NCBI RefSeq assembly: GCF_000953715.1
Contig: NZ_LN824141.1
Location: forward strand, 1,924,501-1,988,500
Direction of reading: 5' to 3'
Length of the DNA: 64,000 bases
Origin: Defluviitoga tunisiensis
GTDB lineage: Bacteria > Thermotogota > Thermotogae > Petrotogales > Petrotogaceae
The notes under the pieces are model-generated. The model saw nothing but the letters and a program-made list of their open reading frames with translations, did no database searches and was not told the origin of the DNA. Both the position numbers and the translations under genes were made by a program. Positions 35,468 through 45,247 of the stretch are shown here, one piece after another. Numbering within the stretch: position 1 is the first letter of the stretch; every line of letters begins with the position of its first letter.

Positions 35468-36620
35468 TATTTTGATTTTTTAACTTTTCATAATTAGTTT
35501 CATTGAATAAAAGAGTGAAAAACTCTTCTAAATTTTTATCATCTTGTTTAATTTGACTTTTTTTTAGGTTATCTTTTATACTCGTCACTTCTTGAAAAGT
35601 ATATTTTTTTAATGGTAACTGCTTTTCTTTTGTATTAATTATCATATTATACTTTCTACTTGTCTCTTGATCAGGCTTAATATATCCTTTAACTGAACGA
35701 TAATCTTGCTCTATCTTCGGTGCATTCTCTCTCTCCATTTCTATTAATTTTGTATCAACATCTATATTTTTTTCCTTATTCAAATCCAACAAAAGTCCTT
35801 CTATATCCTTAACTTCTGACGTTGTTAGTACCCCTTTTAAAGTTTCTTCTATCTCTTTTTGAAGCCTATCAACATCACTTATACCTTTCATTTCTTCTTG
35901 CTTAGTTGTAGTAGAATTGTCAATCGGTATCTCAGAATCTAACTTTATGTTTAACAATTCAAGCAAATATTTGGATCCACTTAATATTTTTTGAACGGTT
36001 TCTTCTTCAAATTCGTCTAGAGTTTTAATTTTAAGATCAACTGGATGAATTTCTGTTGGTTCTTCAGTCAAATCTACTGTAACAGTTTGTCCCTTTTTAT
36101 TTGGTACAAATGGTTTATTATATTTTCTTAACCAATAAAAGGTTAAAATTGCTGTCAAACAAGTAACTGAAAAAACAATAATTCCAACAGTTATGAACAG
36201 AGAAAAACTTGAGCTTTCTTCGCTTGTATCAACAATTGAATCTACCTGCTCATGATTTATCGGAGTTTTCACAATAGAAACATCGGATTTATCCTTCTCC
36301 ATATCTATTGTTTCTATAATTTCTAAAATTTGATCAACATAGATATTACCTCTGAAATTATCTAAATATATACGTGCAGTACTATAATCTTTATTTTGAA
36401 AAGCAGAAAGACCTAAATACATTTTAACTTCAGGGATTTCACTTTCTAATTCAGGAGAGAGCTCCAAGGCTTTTTGAAAACTAAATTGAGCCATTTCATA
36501 ATTTCCGTTTCTATAATATTTTAAACCGTTGAAATAGTAATCATAAGCTATTTCATAGTTTTGAGCCTGTGCACAAGTTACTATTAACAAAATTGCACAT
36601 AAGGTTATAATGTTTTTCAT
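35457..36620 (-). CDS. TPR-containing membrane protein, unknown function
   Basis: This 387-residue protein has a signal peptide (MKNIITLCAILLIVTCAQAQ). Two to three TPR-like repeats (about 21-95; YFNGLKYYRNGNYEMAQFSFQKALELSP) follow. One membrane helix (about 143-166) separates them from a charged, cytoplasmic C-terminal region rich in Glu and Lys with no recognised domain. The TPR part should face outside. No specific function is recognised. Confidence 0.7.
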   Translation of the reverse strand: MKNIITLCAILLIVTCAQAQNYEIAYDYYFNGLKYYRNGNYEMAQFSFQKALELSPELESEIPEVKMYLGLSAFQNKDYSTARIYLDNFRGNIYVDQILEIIETIDMEKDKSDVSIVKTPINHEQVDSIVDTSEESSSFSLFITVGIIVFSVTCLTAILTFYWLRKYNKPFVPNKKGQTVTVDLTEEPTEIHPVDLKIKTLDEFEEETVQKILSGSKYLLELLNIKLDSEIPIDNSTTTKQEEMKGISDVDRLQKEIEETLKGVLTTSEVKDIEGLLLDLNKEKNIDVDTKLIEMERENAPKIEQDYRSVKGYIKPDQETSRKYNMIINTKEKQLPLKKYTFQEVTSIKDNLKKSQIKQDDKNLEEFFTLLFNETNYEKLKNQNIDF

Positions 36621-36678
36621 TGCATTCTCCTTATCTTTTAAACTAAATAAATTAAAAATATCTCGTTGTTAGAATATT

Positions 36679-39072
36679 TTACAGAGTATATTTATATATA
36701 TCATATCCAAGATTATCATTCTCAAATACTACCCAAACTTCCAGATCATTTTTAATTACAAAATCTTTTATATTTAGGCTTAATCTTTGATAAAACCCTG
36801 GAAATATATTATCTTTTAAGTTAAAGTAAGTAATATGATTATTTCCATAAACATACAAATTATCCTGGTATATTTGAACACCTAGTCTTCCAATATCTTC
36901 CTTTCCTATTACCTGTACTTCATTAGTTAATGAATCAACAAATAATAGTTTGTAATCAGAAGTAAGAACAAATAAAGTTGAGTTATTTTTATCAAAATCA
37001 ACTATTTTTCCAAGGCTTACATTTATAGATTTTTGGATTTCGGTTAAACTAAAGAATTCAGTTAATTTATTGTCATTTATTTTATATATTTTGTCCTCAA
37101 AAACTGCATATACATCTTTTCCCTTACTTTTTAATTTTATAAAATTTACGTTACTCAAGACTTCTTTTCCATTCAAGTAGATTTTACTACTATCAATGGT
37201 ATATTCTATATTCAAGAAACCATACTCTGGAATATAATATATTTCGTCTCCAACAGCTGGAATTTCATCTAATAACTTGCTTATTTTATAATCTTTATCA
37301 ATAGTGTATACACCATTTGATGTTGTTAAATAATAAACATTATCGTATAGTAAACCTCCTAACACACGATCATTTAGAATTTTTTTGAGCTTATTGTTGT
37401 AAACCCCTGTAGAAGATTCAAACAGTATATTATCCTCTATTGATACTATTTTAATTCTTTCTTCTTTTAGAGTTCCTATTTTAACGGGACTCTTTAAAAT
37501 TTGAGTTTCTCTGTATGAAGAAGGTAATTTGAATTTAGTTACGTTTTTTATTTCATTTTTTATCTCTTGAGTCGGAGTTTTTGTTTGTTCAAGTTCATAT
37601 TGGTATTCTATAAAATCGTCATCTTCAAAAGGCTTTACTGTTAATGTTGTTAAAGACTCATTTAAAAAATCTTTTACCTTATTTAGAACATCTTTGTCAA
37701 GATAAATGTCGTAAAAATTTTTGTCAACCGTAAAAAACTCATCTGCACCTTTTAAATATGCACTTTCTAAGCTTACCACTCCATCCGCGGATCCATCAAT
37801 AAATTCGGGATAAATTTGTGAAATAACTTTATTGGTAATATCTTCTTCAATATTTGAGTTAGTTCCGCCTATTACCAAATATCTAATGTCAGATCTTCTT
37901 TCAAAACTATTAGCTGTATTTAAAAAAGATGAACTTGGGGTAATATCATAATAATATGAATTTATCAGATCTAAATAGAATGCATTCTCAGCCATAATAA
38001 TTGATATTGTAGCTTTCTCTACACCTAATAATTTGCTAAGTAAATTTAAATCTTTACCCCATATTAAGTTAAAAAAAAGTGGATTTGCAAGGTTTGTTCC
38101 TTTATTAGGAGTAGAAATAAGCACCAAATTCTTCACATTTTTAATATTCGGATCAGATTCTAATGCATATCTGACAATCAAACCTCCAATCCCGTGAGCT
38201 ATGATATCGAATTTCCTGTTGGGAAATCTTTTTAACTCTTGTGCAAATTTTTTACTTTCATATTCTATATAACTATTAATTCCTGTTCTATCTACAAAAG
38301 AGTCGAAAGAATCTACATAATTTTTACTTCTTGTAGAAGTTAATGGATAATCGTATCTCCATATAGTTCTGGTTGGAAATAATGAAGACCAAATTGAGTA
38401 ATCATAAATTTTGTCGGATACATTAACTAATTTGCCTAAGAAATTAAGATCACTTCCAGGTACTAAAATTATATCTGGTTCAATTGTTGGAGAAGATTCT
38501 TTCATTATTCTCAAACCATAAGAAGCTTCCACAGGACTATCTAGTACTAATCCAACGTATTTAATTTTAGAAAGTTGAAAGGTATCCGCTTCAATGAAAT
38601 ATTGATTTGCTGTTTCAACAATTCTGGCTCCGGTAAAATCCGATATGATAAAAGATTCTTCATTAGTGGCATATACTAAAGAATAATGAACAAAATTATC
38701 TCCATAATACATTTCTGATGGAATTTTATATCTAACTGTTACGGGTAAGAGAGAGGATTCTTTTGAATCATCCGAGAATTCTATTCTATAAATTTCTCCA
38801 TAAAAATTCCTGTAAGATTTTAGTTCTATATATTCTTGAGAATCTTTAGAAAGAGGGGTTATCAATAAACTTTTTTTTGAAGAATATGCAGACTGAGGTA
38901 TTGTTATTTCAATATTCTTCTTTGTTTTAGTTTTATCGATAGAAAATAGGTATAAGCTTTTATTTAAAAAATAATAAATCGAAAAAGCGGTCAATAAAAT
39001 CAGTGCCAATAAGAAAAATTTATTCAGTGTTTTCATATTTGTAAGGGATGAAAACGGTTTTTGATTTTTCAA
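36679..39072 (-). CDS. Membrane-anchored lipase-like protein lacking the Ser nucleophile
   Basis: This 797-residue protein has an N-terminal membrane helix (about 18-36). An alpha/beta-hydrolase-like domain (about 198-460) has an oxyanion-type IILVPGSDLN and the elbow FDIIAHGIGGLIVRYAL. Here the usual GxSxG nucleophile is Gly294 (AHSMGG would be normal). LVLISTPNKGT follows, as in DUF676/PGAP1-type lipases. The C-terminal half (about 530-797) has repeated strands consistent with a beta-propeller. It could be an inactive binding protein. The TTG start at 39072 is weakly supported; an ATG twelve codons later is the alternative. Confidence 0.6.
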   Translation of the reverse strand: MKNQKPFSSLTNMKTLNKFFLLALILLTAFSIYYFLNKSLYLFSIDKTKTKKNIEITIPQSAYSSKKSLLITPLSKDSQEYIELKSYRNFYGEIYRIEFSDDSKESSLLPVTVRYKIPSEMYYGDNFVHYSLVYATNEESFIISDFTGARIVETANQYFIEADTFQLSKIKYVGLVLDSPVEASYGLRIMKESSPTIEPDIILVPGSDLNFLGKLVNVSDKIYDYSIWSSLFPTRTIWRYDYPLTSTRSKNYVDSFDSFVDRTGINSYIEYESKKFAQELKRFPNRKFDIIAHGIGGLIVRYALESDPNIKNVKNLVLISTPNKGTNLANPLFFNLIWGKDLNLLSKLLGVEKATISIIMAENAFYLDLINSYYYDITPSSSFLNTANSFERRSDIRYLVIGGTNSNIEEDITNKVISQIYPEFIDGSADGVVSLESAYLKGADEFFTVDKNFYDIYLDKDVLNKVKDFLNESLTTLTVKPFEDDDFIEYQYELEQTKTPTQEIKNEIKNVTKFKLPSSYRETQILKSPVKIGTLKEERIKIVSIEDNILFESSTGVYNNKLKKILNDRVLGGLLYDNVYYLTTSNGVYTIDKDYKISKLLDEIPAVGDEIYYIPEYGFLNIEYTIDSSKIYLNGKEVLSNVNFIKLKSKGKDVYAVFEDKIYKINDNKLTEFFSLTEIQKSINVSLGKIVDFDKNNSTLFVLTSDYKLLFVDSLTNEVQVIGKEDIGRLGVQIYQDNLYVYGNNHITYFNLKDNIFPGFYQRLSLNIKDFVIKNDLEVWVVFENDNLGYDIYKYTL

Positions 39073-39077
39073 AAGAT

Positions 39078-39944
39078 CTACCTACTTTCTACAATATTTC
39101 GTATTTCTATAAGATTTCTAACCATATCTGAATAGTTCAATGTTAAAAGATTTTCGATTACTCTACTATAATAATTATCGGCTACTATTTTTACTTCTTT
39201 AGAACTCATCTTATTTAAAAGAGTCTTTTTATTTACATCTTTATGAGTGTCTTTTCCTAACTCTTTCTCTGATTTCAATAGGTCTTTTAAATCATCAAAT
39301 ATTTGAAAAGAAATTCCAAAATCTATACCTATTTCGTGCATTTTTTCACCCAGTTTATATTCTCCAGCCAAAAAAAATGGTAAAGAAAAAGATAACCCGA
39401 ATATTGCACCCGTTTTATTGGCGTACATATTTATAATCTCACTAGTTTCAACTTCTAAGTTATCCTTTTCATAAATAAGATCTCTCATCTCTCCTTCAAA
39501 CATCTTTAAAGTATCTTCTATGAAATATCTGAGTGCAACTAACTTATTTTCCAACTCTATGTCTTTTAGATCCATGATTATTTTTAATGGTAACGTAAAT
39601 CCATAATCTCCCGCAAGTATAGCTTTATACTCACCAAATCTGAGATGATTAGTAAGAACTCCTCTTCTAAAGTTAGCATCATCTAAAGCCGGTAAATCAT
39701 CGTGTATCAATGAAGAAGAGTGTAATATTTCAACAGCAATTCCGGCATTTATTAAATTTTCTGATGAAATATCTTCACTTTTCCCAAAATTATAAATAAA
39801 CCACGGTCTTAACCTTTTGCCTCCATTTTTCACACTGTAACTAAGTGCTTCTTTTATATTTTCTTCAATTTGAATCTCTTCAAAAAAACAAATAATATGT
39901 TTATCAAATTCATTTTTGAAATCATCTAAACTTATACTATTCAT
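39078..39944 (-). CDS. Polyprenyl (geranylgeranyl/farnesyl) diphosphate synthase
   Basis: This 288-residue protein has a first Asp-rich motif LIHDDLPALDDANFRRG (the four-residue-insert, bacterial short-chain type) and a second FQIFDDLKDL. GGKRLRPWF binds isopentenyl diphosphate. The motif class points to a product of C15-C20. It probably supplies precursors for undecaprenol or membrane isoprenoids. Confidence 0.9.
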   Translation of the reverse strand: MNSISLDDFKNEFDKHIICFFEEIQIEENIKEALSYSVKNGGKRLRPWFIYNFGKSEDISSENLINAGIAVEILHSSSLIHDDLPALDDANFRRGVLTNHLRFGEYKAILAGDYGFTLPLKIIMDLKDIELENKLVALRYFIEDTLKMFEGEMRDLIYEKDNLEVETSEIINMYANKTGAIFGLSFSLPFFLAGEYKLGEKMHEIGIDFGISFQIFDDLKDLLKSEKELGKDTHKDVNKKTLLNKMSSKEVKIVADNYYSRVIENLLTLNYSDMVRNLIEIRNIVESR

Positions 39945-39990
39945 TATTAGAACTCCTCGTATTTTATTATTTTAAATCTATTATGATTTT

Positions 39991-40527
39991 CTATACGTCA
40001 TCATCATCATCATTTTCTCTTTCCTCAAATATGCGCCTTAACTCATCAATATCAAAATTTTCTATCTCTTTTCTAAAATCCTTTTTTTCTTCCCCATTTT
40101 CTTCTAAGTTAAAATCATAGAATAGCGAAGAATCTATAGCATGATCACGAACAATATTATCATCGATATAAATTGGTATATTTTCTTTTAAGGCTATTAT
40201 GATACAATCTGAAGGTCTTGCATCAATTTTTATTTCTTTTGAATTAACGTCTTTTAGAACAAGCTTTGCATAAAAAATATCTCTTTTAAACCTATCAATC
40301 ATTACTTTCAAAGGTTTTGCACCTAACTTTTGGATAACACTTAGAATCAGGTCATGGGTTAAAGGCCTCTCAAACTCTTCTTTTCTTAATATTAACGCCA
40401 ACACACCTGCTTCACATGGCCCTATCCAAATGGGAACAACCATATTTGTATCTTCTACCCTTAAAAAAACTAGTGGTGAATTGCTAATCTTGTCTATACC
40501 CATTGACACATTACTAATTTCCTTCAT
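39991..40527 (-). CDS. BFN-domain (DUF151) protein
   Basis: This 178-residue protein has the bifunctional nuclease family core (about 1-135), including VPIWIGPCEAGVLAL, LTHDLILSVIQKLG and IDARPSDCIIIALKENIPIYI. The acidic C-terminal tail (DIDELRRIFEERENDDDDD) has UVR-like character. The Thermotoga homologue TM0160 has a known structure but its function is not firmly established. Confidence 0.88.
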   Translation of the reverse strand: MKEISNVSMGIDKISNSPLVFLRVEDTNMVVPIWIGPCEAGVLALILRKEEFERPLTHDLILSVIQKLGAKPLKVMIDRFKRDIFYAKLVLKDVNSKEIKIDARPSDCIIIALKENIPIYIDDNIVRDHAIDSSLFYDFNLEENGEEKKDFRKEIENFDIDELRRIFEERENDDDDDV

Positions 40528-40601
40528 AATCTACGCCTCCAAATCTTTTCTAACTTTCAGCTGGTTTTCTACAAAAATTCAAAAAATATTATAAGAGATT
40601 A

Positions 40602-41366
40602 CTAACTCGCTTTAGTTAAGGAATTTTGAGCTATTTGTCTGCTGATTACATTTTGCACATGAGCTCTCAACTCCGCCTCACTTGAAAAGGTCTTTGGCTC
40701 AATGACATTATGAATGTATAATTTTACCTTTCCGGGTTTGATTAAAATACTACCCTTTTTGTTCATTCCAATAGTACCATCTATAGTAACAGGTAAAATT
40801 TTAATATTATATCTATAAGGGACTAAAAGAGAACCTTTCTTAAACTCATTAACTTTTCCATCTATACTCCGCGTACCTTCTGGAAATATTGTAATTACAT
40901 CTCCAGTTTGAGTAATTCTAGCAAAATTTTTTAATGCTATAGCTCCACTTGTTGGGCTATCTCTGTCAATAAGTATTGAACCAAGTTTTTTTATAAATGT
41001 TCCAAGAAGTGGGACTTTCAAAAGCTCTTTTTTTGCAATAAATCCACTTGGATAAATGTAGCCTAAAATCAAAGGAATATCGAAAATACTTTGATGATTT
41101 GCCACAATTACATATGGCCCTTTGTCAGGGATATTCTCTTTACCGAAAACAGTTACTTCACTCCACAAATAGTGAAATGCCGCTCTTCCAAACCAAGAAA
41201 CAACTTTTCTTACATATTCCCGTGATGCTTCTTCTCCCTTTCTCTTTTCTAATATTTTAGCCTTTATTAAGACATAACTTCCATATATTATAACCACTCC
41301 AACAAAACCAAAAAATAACCATATAGCAAAAAATGTTCCTTTAATTGCAGTCCAAATCTTTTTCAT
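40602..41366 (-). CDS. plsC: 1-acyl-sn-glycerol-3-phosphate acyltransferase
   Basis: This 254-residue protein has an N-terminal membrane helix (about 10-35), the catalytic HxxxxD motif ANHQSIFDIPLI and the substrate motif FPEGTRS. It acylates lysophosphatidic acid to phosphatidic acid, using PlsX/PlsY products. Its start overlaps the thiI stop by 4 bases. Confidence 0.93.
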   Translation of the reverse strand: MKKIWTAIKGTFFAIWLFFGFVGVVIIYGSYVLIKAKILEKRKGEEASREYVRKVVSWFGRAAFHYLWSEVTVFGKENIPDKGPYVIVANHQSIFDIPLILGYIYPSGFIAKKELLKVPLLGTFIKKLGSILIDRDSPTSGAIALKNFARITQTGDVITIFPEGTRSIDGKVNEFKKGSLLVPYRYNIKILPVTIDGTIGMNKKGSILIKPGKVKLYIHNVIEPKTFSSEAELRAHVQNVISRQIAQNSLTKAS

Positions 41367-42592
41367 AGAATCCCACCTTTCACCATCTTAAAGACATCAA
41401 TTTCCTCTATTTTTCCATCTCTTATCTCATATTTTTTAGATTCATTTATAACCTCATCTTCTAACACACTAACTTCAGGTAGGTAAGACTCAATTTGTTT
41501 AATCTTTCTCAATTGAGCTTTTGTAGCAGGATTTTGAGGTACAAAAACACTGCATGAATCTTCGTATGGAAGTATGGATGTCTCATACAGACCAAATTTT
41601 TTTGATATTTCAATAGTTTCATTTTTTGTTGATCCTATAAGCGGCCTAAAAATAACTTTTTGTGTACTTTCAGAAATTGTTAATATATTTTCAACCGTTT
41701 GAGAAGCAACTTGACCTAAGCTTTCTCCTGTAATTAAGACTTTTGTTCCAGTAAGATTCGATATTTTATCAGCAATTCTCATCATAGATCTTCTTTGAAG
41801 GACTACTGAAAATTGATTCTCCTCCAAATCTTTGAATAACATTTGAATTTTAGTTAAAGGTACAACATAAAGATGAAAAGGAAACGGTGTATATTCAGAT
41901 ATAATTGAACTAATTTTAATTATTTTATCTAACGATTTTGGACCTGTAAAAGGTGGACTGTAAAAATTAACCCCATTAATAACCATGCCTCTTCTTAACA
42001 TAAGTAAAGCAGCAACGGGACTGTCTATTCCTCCTGACAGAAGAACTGTTCCTGTAGAAGAAACACCTACTGGTAATCCACTTGGTCCCCTAACTCGTTC
42101 TTTAAATAAATATACCCCTTCCGGTCTTATATCTATTTCGATATTAATATCGGGTTGTGTTAAATCAACTGTTAAACTTGGAATATTAGATAATACATAT
42201 TCCCCAATTCTAGCTGCAATTTCTGGACTTATCATTGGAAAAGATTTATCTGCTCTATTTACAGAAACCCTAAAAGACTTGCAAGAATCAAAATCATTGT
42301 TAAGTGCTTCTATAACTAGCTTATAAGCTTCTTCTTCCATTTTTTCAAAATCTTTATCTATTTTCTTGGCAACCGAATAAGAACTAATACCAAATATTTT
42401 ACCTAAATTATCTAAATCTCTATTATTAAAAGTCTTTTTTGGAAATAAATATATTCTGTTACCTAATATTTTACATGAGAAGAGGTCTTTGAATTTACTT
42501 TCTATATTATTCTTTAATTGTTTCATAAAAAGCATTTTATTTCCACTTTTTAACCCAATTTCATCTACTCTAACTATTACAATATTATTCAA
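41363..42592 (-). CDS. thiI: tRNA 4-thiouridine sulfurtransferase ThiI
   Basis: This 409-residue protein has an N-terminal ferredoxin-like fold and THUMP domain (about 1-165), then a PP-loop ATPase (SGGIDSPVAALLMLRRG). The C-terminal rhodanese domain of the E. coli enzyme is absent, which is the form found in most Gram-positives and Thermotoga. It should make s4U8 in tRNA, with sulfur from a NifS/IscS enzyme located elsewhere. GAGGAAA precedes the ATG. Confidence 0.94.
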   Translation of the reverse strand: MNNIVIVRVDEIGLKSGNKMLFMKQLKNNIESKFKDLFSCKILGNRIYLFPKKTFNNRDLDNLGKIFGISSYSVAKKIDKDFEKMEEEAYKLVIEALNNDFDSCKSFRVSVNRADKSFPMISPEIAARIGEYVLSNIPSLTVDLTQPDINIEIDIRPEGVYLFKERVRGPSGLPVGVSSTGTVLLSGGIDSPVAALLMLRRGMVINGVNFYSPPFTGPKSLDKIIKISSIISEYTPFPFHLYVVPLTKIQMLFKDLEENQFSVVLQRRSMMRIADKISNLTGTKVLITGESLGQVASQTVENILTISESTQKVIFRPLIGSTKNETIEISKKFGLYETSILPYEDSCSVFVPQNPATKAQLRKIKQIESYLPEVSVLEDEVINESKKYEIRDGKIEEIDVFKMVKGGIL

Positions 42593-42655
42593 AATATTTC
42601 CTCCTCAAAATTAACATTTTTACTCATTTTAGAAATTCAAAATTCCATTTGCTGA

Positions 42656-42758
42656 AAATCTTTATTTTTAATTTGGTACTTGTACCAAGGAATGAGTGAG
42701 GGCTCCGCCCTAAAACCCATTAAAATTCAAAACTCTATCTTGATAAGAATCTTTATTT
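42656..42758 (-). repeat. Dispersed intergenic repeat, copy B
   Basis: On the minus strand it matches 21201-21304 over its whole length. Its inner hairpin AGGGCGGAGCCCT is perfect here, and the palindrome TGGTACAAGTACCA and the flanking AAATAAAGAT pair are kept. Confidence 0.85.
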
Positions 42759-43038
42759 CTATTTTCTTTTATCTACAAATAACAAATTACATTCAATTAA
42801 TTATATCATAAGTAAGTGCGATTGAATATACCTTTGCATCGATTAAATAGAGAGTATTATAGAGATATATAAATTTATTAATTATTTTTTTAATTGAATG
42901 TTGCTTATTAGTTAAATTCTGAATAATAATGAACGAAATATAATATTTGAATATATATCTTTTTTTAATTGCTTTAGTAACAGATTTTTACATCCTAAAT
43001 TTATTGAACGTTATATAAGCCGATAATTTTTATCGTAT

Positions 43039-43067
43039 TTGAAAAATAAATAATAATGGTGTATAAT
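43039..43067 (+). promoter_or_regulatory. Promoter of the TetR/radical SAM unit
   Basis: TTGAAA (43039-43044) and TATAAT (43062-43067) have a 17-base spacer. The predicted start site lies at the edge of the operator. Confidence 0.8.
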
Positions 43068-43072
43068 AATAG

Positions 43073-43092
43073 ATGACTGAACGGTCAGTCAT
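43073..43092. promoter_or_regulatory. TetR-family operator
   Basis: ATGACTGAACGGTCAGTCAT is a near-perfect palindrome (arms ATGACTGA and TCAGTCAT) of the TGACnGnnCnGTCA type used by many TetR/AcrR proteins. It covers the predicted transcription start, which implies autorepression. Confidence 0.75.
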
Positions 43093-43108
43093 AAAATGAG
43101 GTGGTAAC

Positions 43109-43690
43109 ATGGCTAATTATATGGACTCTGTAGATAAAATTGAAAAGAAAAAATATATATCTGAAAAGACCTTAGAATTAATTAGTAAAAAAGGTTTAGC
43201 TAATTTTACTATGGAAGATGTTGCAGTGGCTTGCAATGTTTCAAAAGGATCTTTATACAATTATTTTAAAAACAAAAATGCATTAATAGTTGCAGCTTTT
43301 ACTGCTCTAATGGAAAAAATGTTACATTTTTTCGAAGAAAAAACATCTGATTCTACTTCTGATTGTTTGGAAAAAAGTGCTGATATTTATACCCAAATTT
43401 ACTCAGAAATTTTGTCAAGTTTTCCCTCAAGTGATTTATTACGATTGCTAGAAATACTTTTAAATTCAACTCATGATCCATCTATGATGCAATCTTTGAC
43501 AAAAACTTTTAAAGACTATTATAATAAAATTCTAAGCAACTTTGAAAAAATATTCAAATCTAAATCAAGTGCCTTAATGCTTCAGGCAATGTTTGATGGC
43601 TTAGTAATTTATAAGGCCTTTGGTGTAGAGATTTCAGATGAAGAAATACAAGAAAATGTTAGAAAAATTGTTCTTTGCCTTGCTAAATAA
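43109..43690 (+). CDS. TetR/AcrR-family transcriptional regulator
   Basis: The protein has 193 residues. The N-terminal helix-turn-helix (about 17-62) reads ELISKKGLANFTMEDVAVAC then NVSKGSLYNYFKNKNALI. The ligand-binding C-terminal domain is not assignable. GAGGTGG precedes the ATG. It should repress itself and the radical SAM gene 79 bases downstream. Confidence 0.92.
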   Translation: MANYMDSVDKIEKKKYISEKTLELISKKGLANFTMEDVAVACNVSKGSLYNYFKNKNALIVAAFTALMEKMLHFFEEKTSDSTSDCLEKSADIYTQIYSEILSSFPSSDLLRLLEILLNSTHDPSMMQSLTKTFKDYYNKILSNFEKIFKSKSSALMLQAMFDGLVIYKAFGVEISDEEIQENVRKIVLCLAK

Positions 43691-43769
43691 TTCTTTTTAT
43701 TTGTTAATTATTATCAATTGGTGTTTTCGGGTGAATAATTAATATTCAAAAAATTCGGAGGTGTGTAAA

Positions 43770-45215
43770 ATGGCGGTTATTGATTCTATGAAAAATATGA
43801 TGTTAAGACAAAGCTCCAAAATAGTGTCAAATGTTGTCAGAAAAGCAGACATAGATCAGCTTGCTACCCTTTTTTGGACATTATCTAAGTTAGCTAAAGA
43901 ACCCGCAAAAAGCGGTCTAAGAAAGTTAGCAGAAGGAGCAGAAAATCATGATCCTATGTTGATGAATTGGTCGGAGCTTTTCAAAAAATCCGAACCAAAA
44001 GTCGTAGAAAAAATAATAAGCAATTTAATTATTAATGAATTTGCAATAGGTGAAAAAGTCAGACAAGATTTAATGCATGAGCATCAAACGGTCTTACCTA
44101 AGCTAGGGGTTATTTCTCCAACTTATGCTTGTAATTTGAGATGTGTTGGCTGTTATGCAGCACTTTACGGTCATAAATACATGCTTTCTAAAGAGGAAAT
44201 ATTTGATGTTATTAAACAATTTAACGATCTTGGAATTTATTTCTTTATAATAACCGGTGGAGAACCGTTTGTTTATCCATATCTTTTCGACGTACTAGAA
44301 CATTTTAAAGATTCTTACTTCTTAATTTACACAAATGGTACTCTTGTAACAGAAGAAAATGCAAAAAAGATGGCTGAACTCGGTAATTCAACGCTTGCTA
44401 TTTCAATTGAGGGATTCGAAGAAATGACAGATTGGAGAAGAGGAAAAGGCGTTTTTGATAAAATAAAAAATGCCTGGGAAATACTAACAAAATACAAATT
44501 AATTTATGGTGCTTCTGTGACAGCAACTCGCAAAAATCACGATGTTATCATGAGTGATGAGTTTTGGGACTTTTTAAGAGAAAACAACGTTAGTTATACA
44601 TGGGTATTCCAATTCATGCCTGTCGGTGCTGATGCATCAATGGATTTAGTTCCTACGCCAGAGCAAAGATATGAAAGATTCTATAAAACAGAGGAATTAA
44701 GACTAAGCGGTAAATTTGCATTTGTTGCGGATTTTTGGAACCACGGATTTCTAACAAATGGTTGTTTAGCATCTGGGGCAAAATATCTACACGTAAATGC
44801 CAAAGGTTATGTAGAACCATGTGTATTCCAACAATTTGCAGTTGATAATATCAGAGAAAAGAGTATTTTAGAAATTCTAAAATCTCCTTTCTTTGAAGCA
44901 TACAAAAGAACTATTCCATATTCTGACAACCTTTTCAGACCTTGTCCAATAATAGATAATCCAAAAGTATTTAGAGCTATGATTAAGAAATATAATGCTA
45001 TTCCTCAACATCCTGGTAGCGAGAGAACCATAAATGAACTAGCTCCTGAATTAGATCAACTTGCAGATGAATGGAAAAAATACGCAGACAAATTATGGTA
45101 TGAGGAAGGATATTCGGAAAGATATCCGTCAAAAAGAGGTGTTTATAACTACGAAACAAGAATGAGGCGTTATGCAGAGAATGAGGAAAAATTGGCTATA
45201 GATAAACGAGCATAA
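43770..45215 (+). CDS. Radical SAM protein with SPASM-like C-terminus
   Basis: This 481-residue protein starts at ATG 43770 (GGAGGTG 7 bases upstream; the GTG at 43761 is inside that site). After an N-terminal helical region of about 110 residues comes the radical SAM motif ACNLRCVGCYAALYG (CxxxCxxC). TGGEPF follows. The C-terminal part (GCLASGAKYLHVNAKGYVEPC, then RPCP) carries cysteines for an auxiliary cluster as in SPASM proteins. The substrate is unknown: no precursor peptide was seen nearby, and the preceding TetR is the only partner. Lipid or metabolite modification is as likely as peptide maturation. Confidence 0.82.
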   Translation: MAVIDSMKNMMLRQSSKIVSNVVRKADIDQLATLFWTLSKLAKEPAKSGLRKLAEGAENHDPMLMNWSELFKKSEPKVVEKIISNLIINEFAIGEKVRQDLMHEHQTVLPKLGVISPTYACNLRCVGCYAALYGHKYMLSKEEIFDVIKQFNDLGIYFFIITGGEPFVYPYLFDVLEHFKDSYFLIYTNGTLVTEENAKKMAELGNSTLAISIEGFEEMTDWRRGKGVFDKIKNAWEILTKYKLIYGASVTATRKNHDVIMSDEFWDFLRENNVSYTWVFQFMPVGADASMDLVPTPEQRYERFYKTEELRLSGKFAFVADFWNHGFLTNGCLASGAKYLHVNAKGYVEPCVFQQFAVDNIREKSILEILKSPFFEAYKRTIPYSDNLFRPCPIIDNPKVFRAMIKKYNAIPQHPGSERTINELAPELDQLADEWKKYADKLWYEEGYSERYPSKRGVYNYETRMRRYAENEEKLAIDKRA

Positions 45216-45247
45216 TATACTAATGTAAAACTACATTAAATATCTTT

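Larger units (their letters stand above)
42593..43108. other. Divergent intergenic region with repeat and TetR promoter
   Basis: These 516 bases hold copy B of the dispersed repeat (42656-42758) and the TetR promoter and operator at the right end. The remaining ~270 AT-rich bases show no gene or RNA that I can support. Confidence 0.7.
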
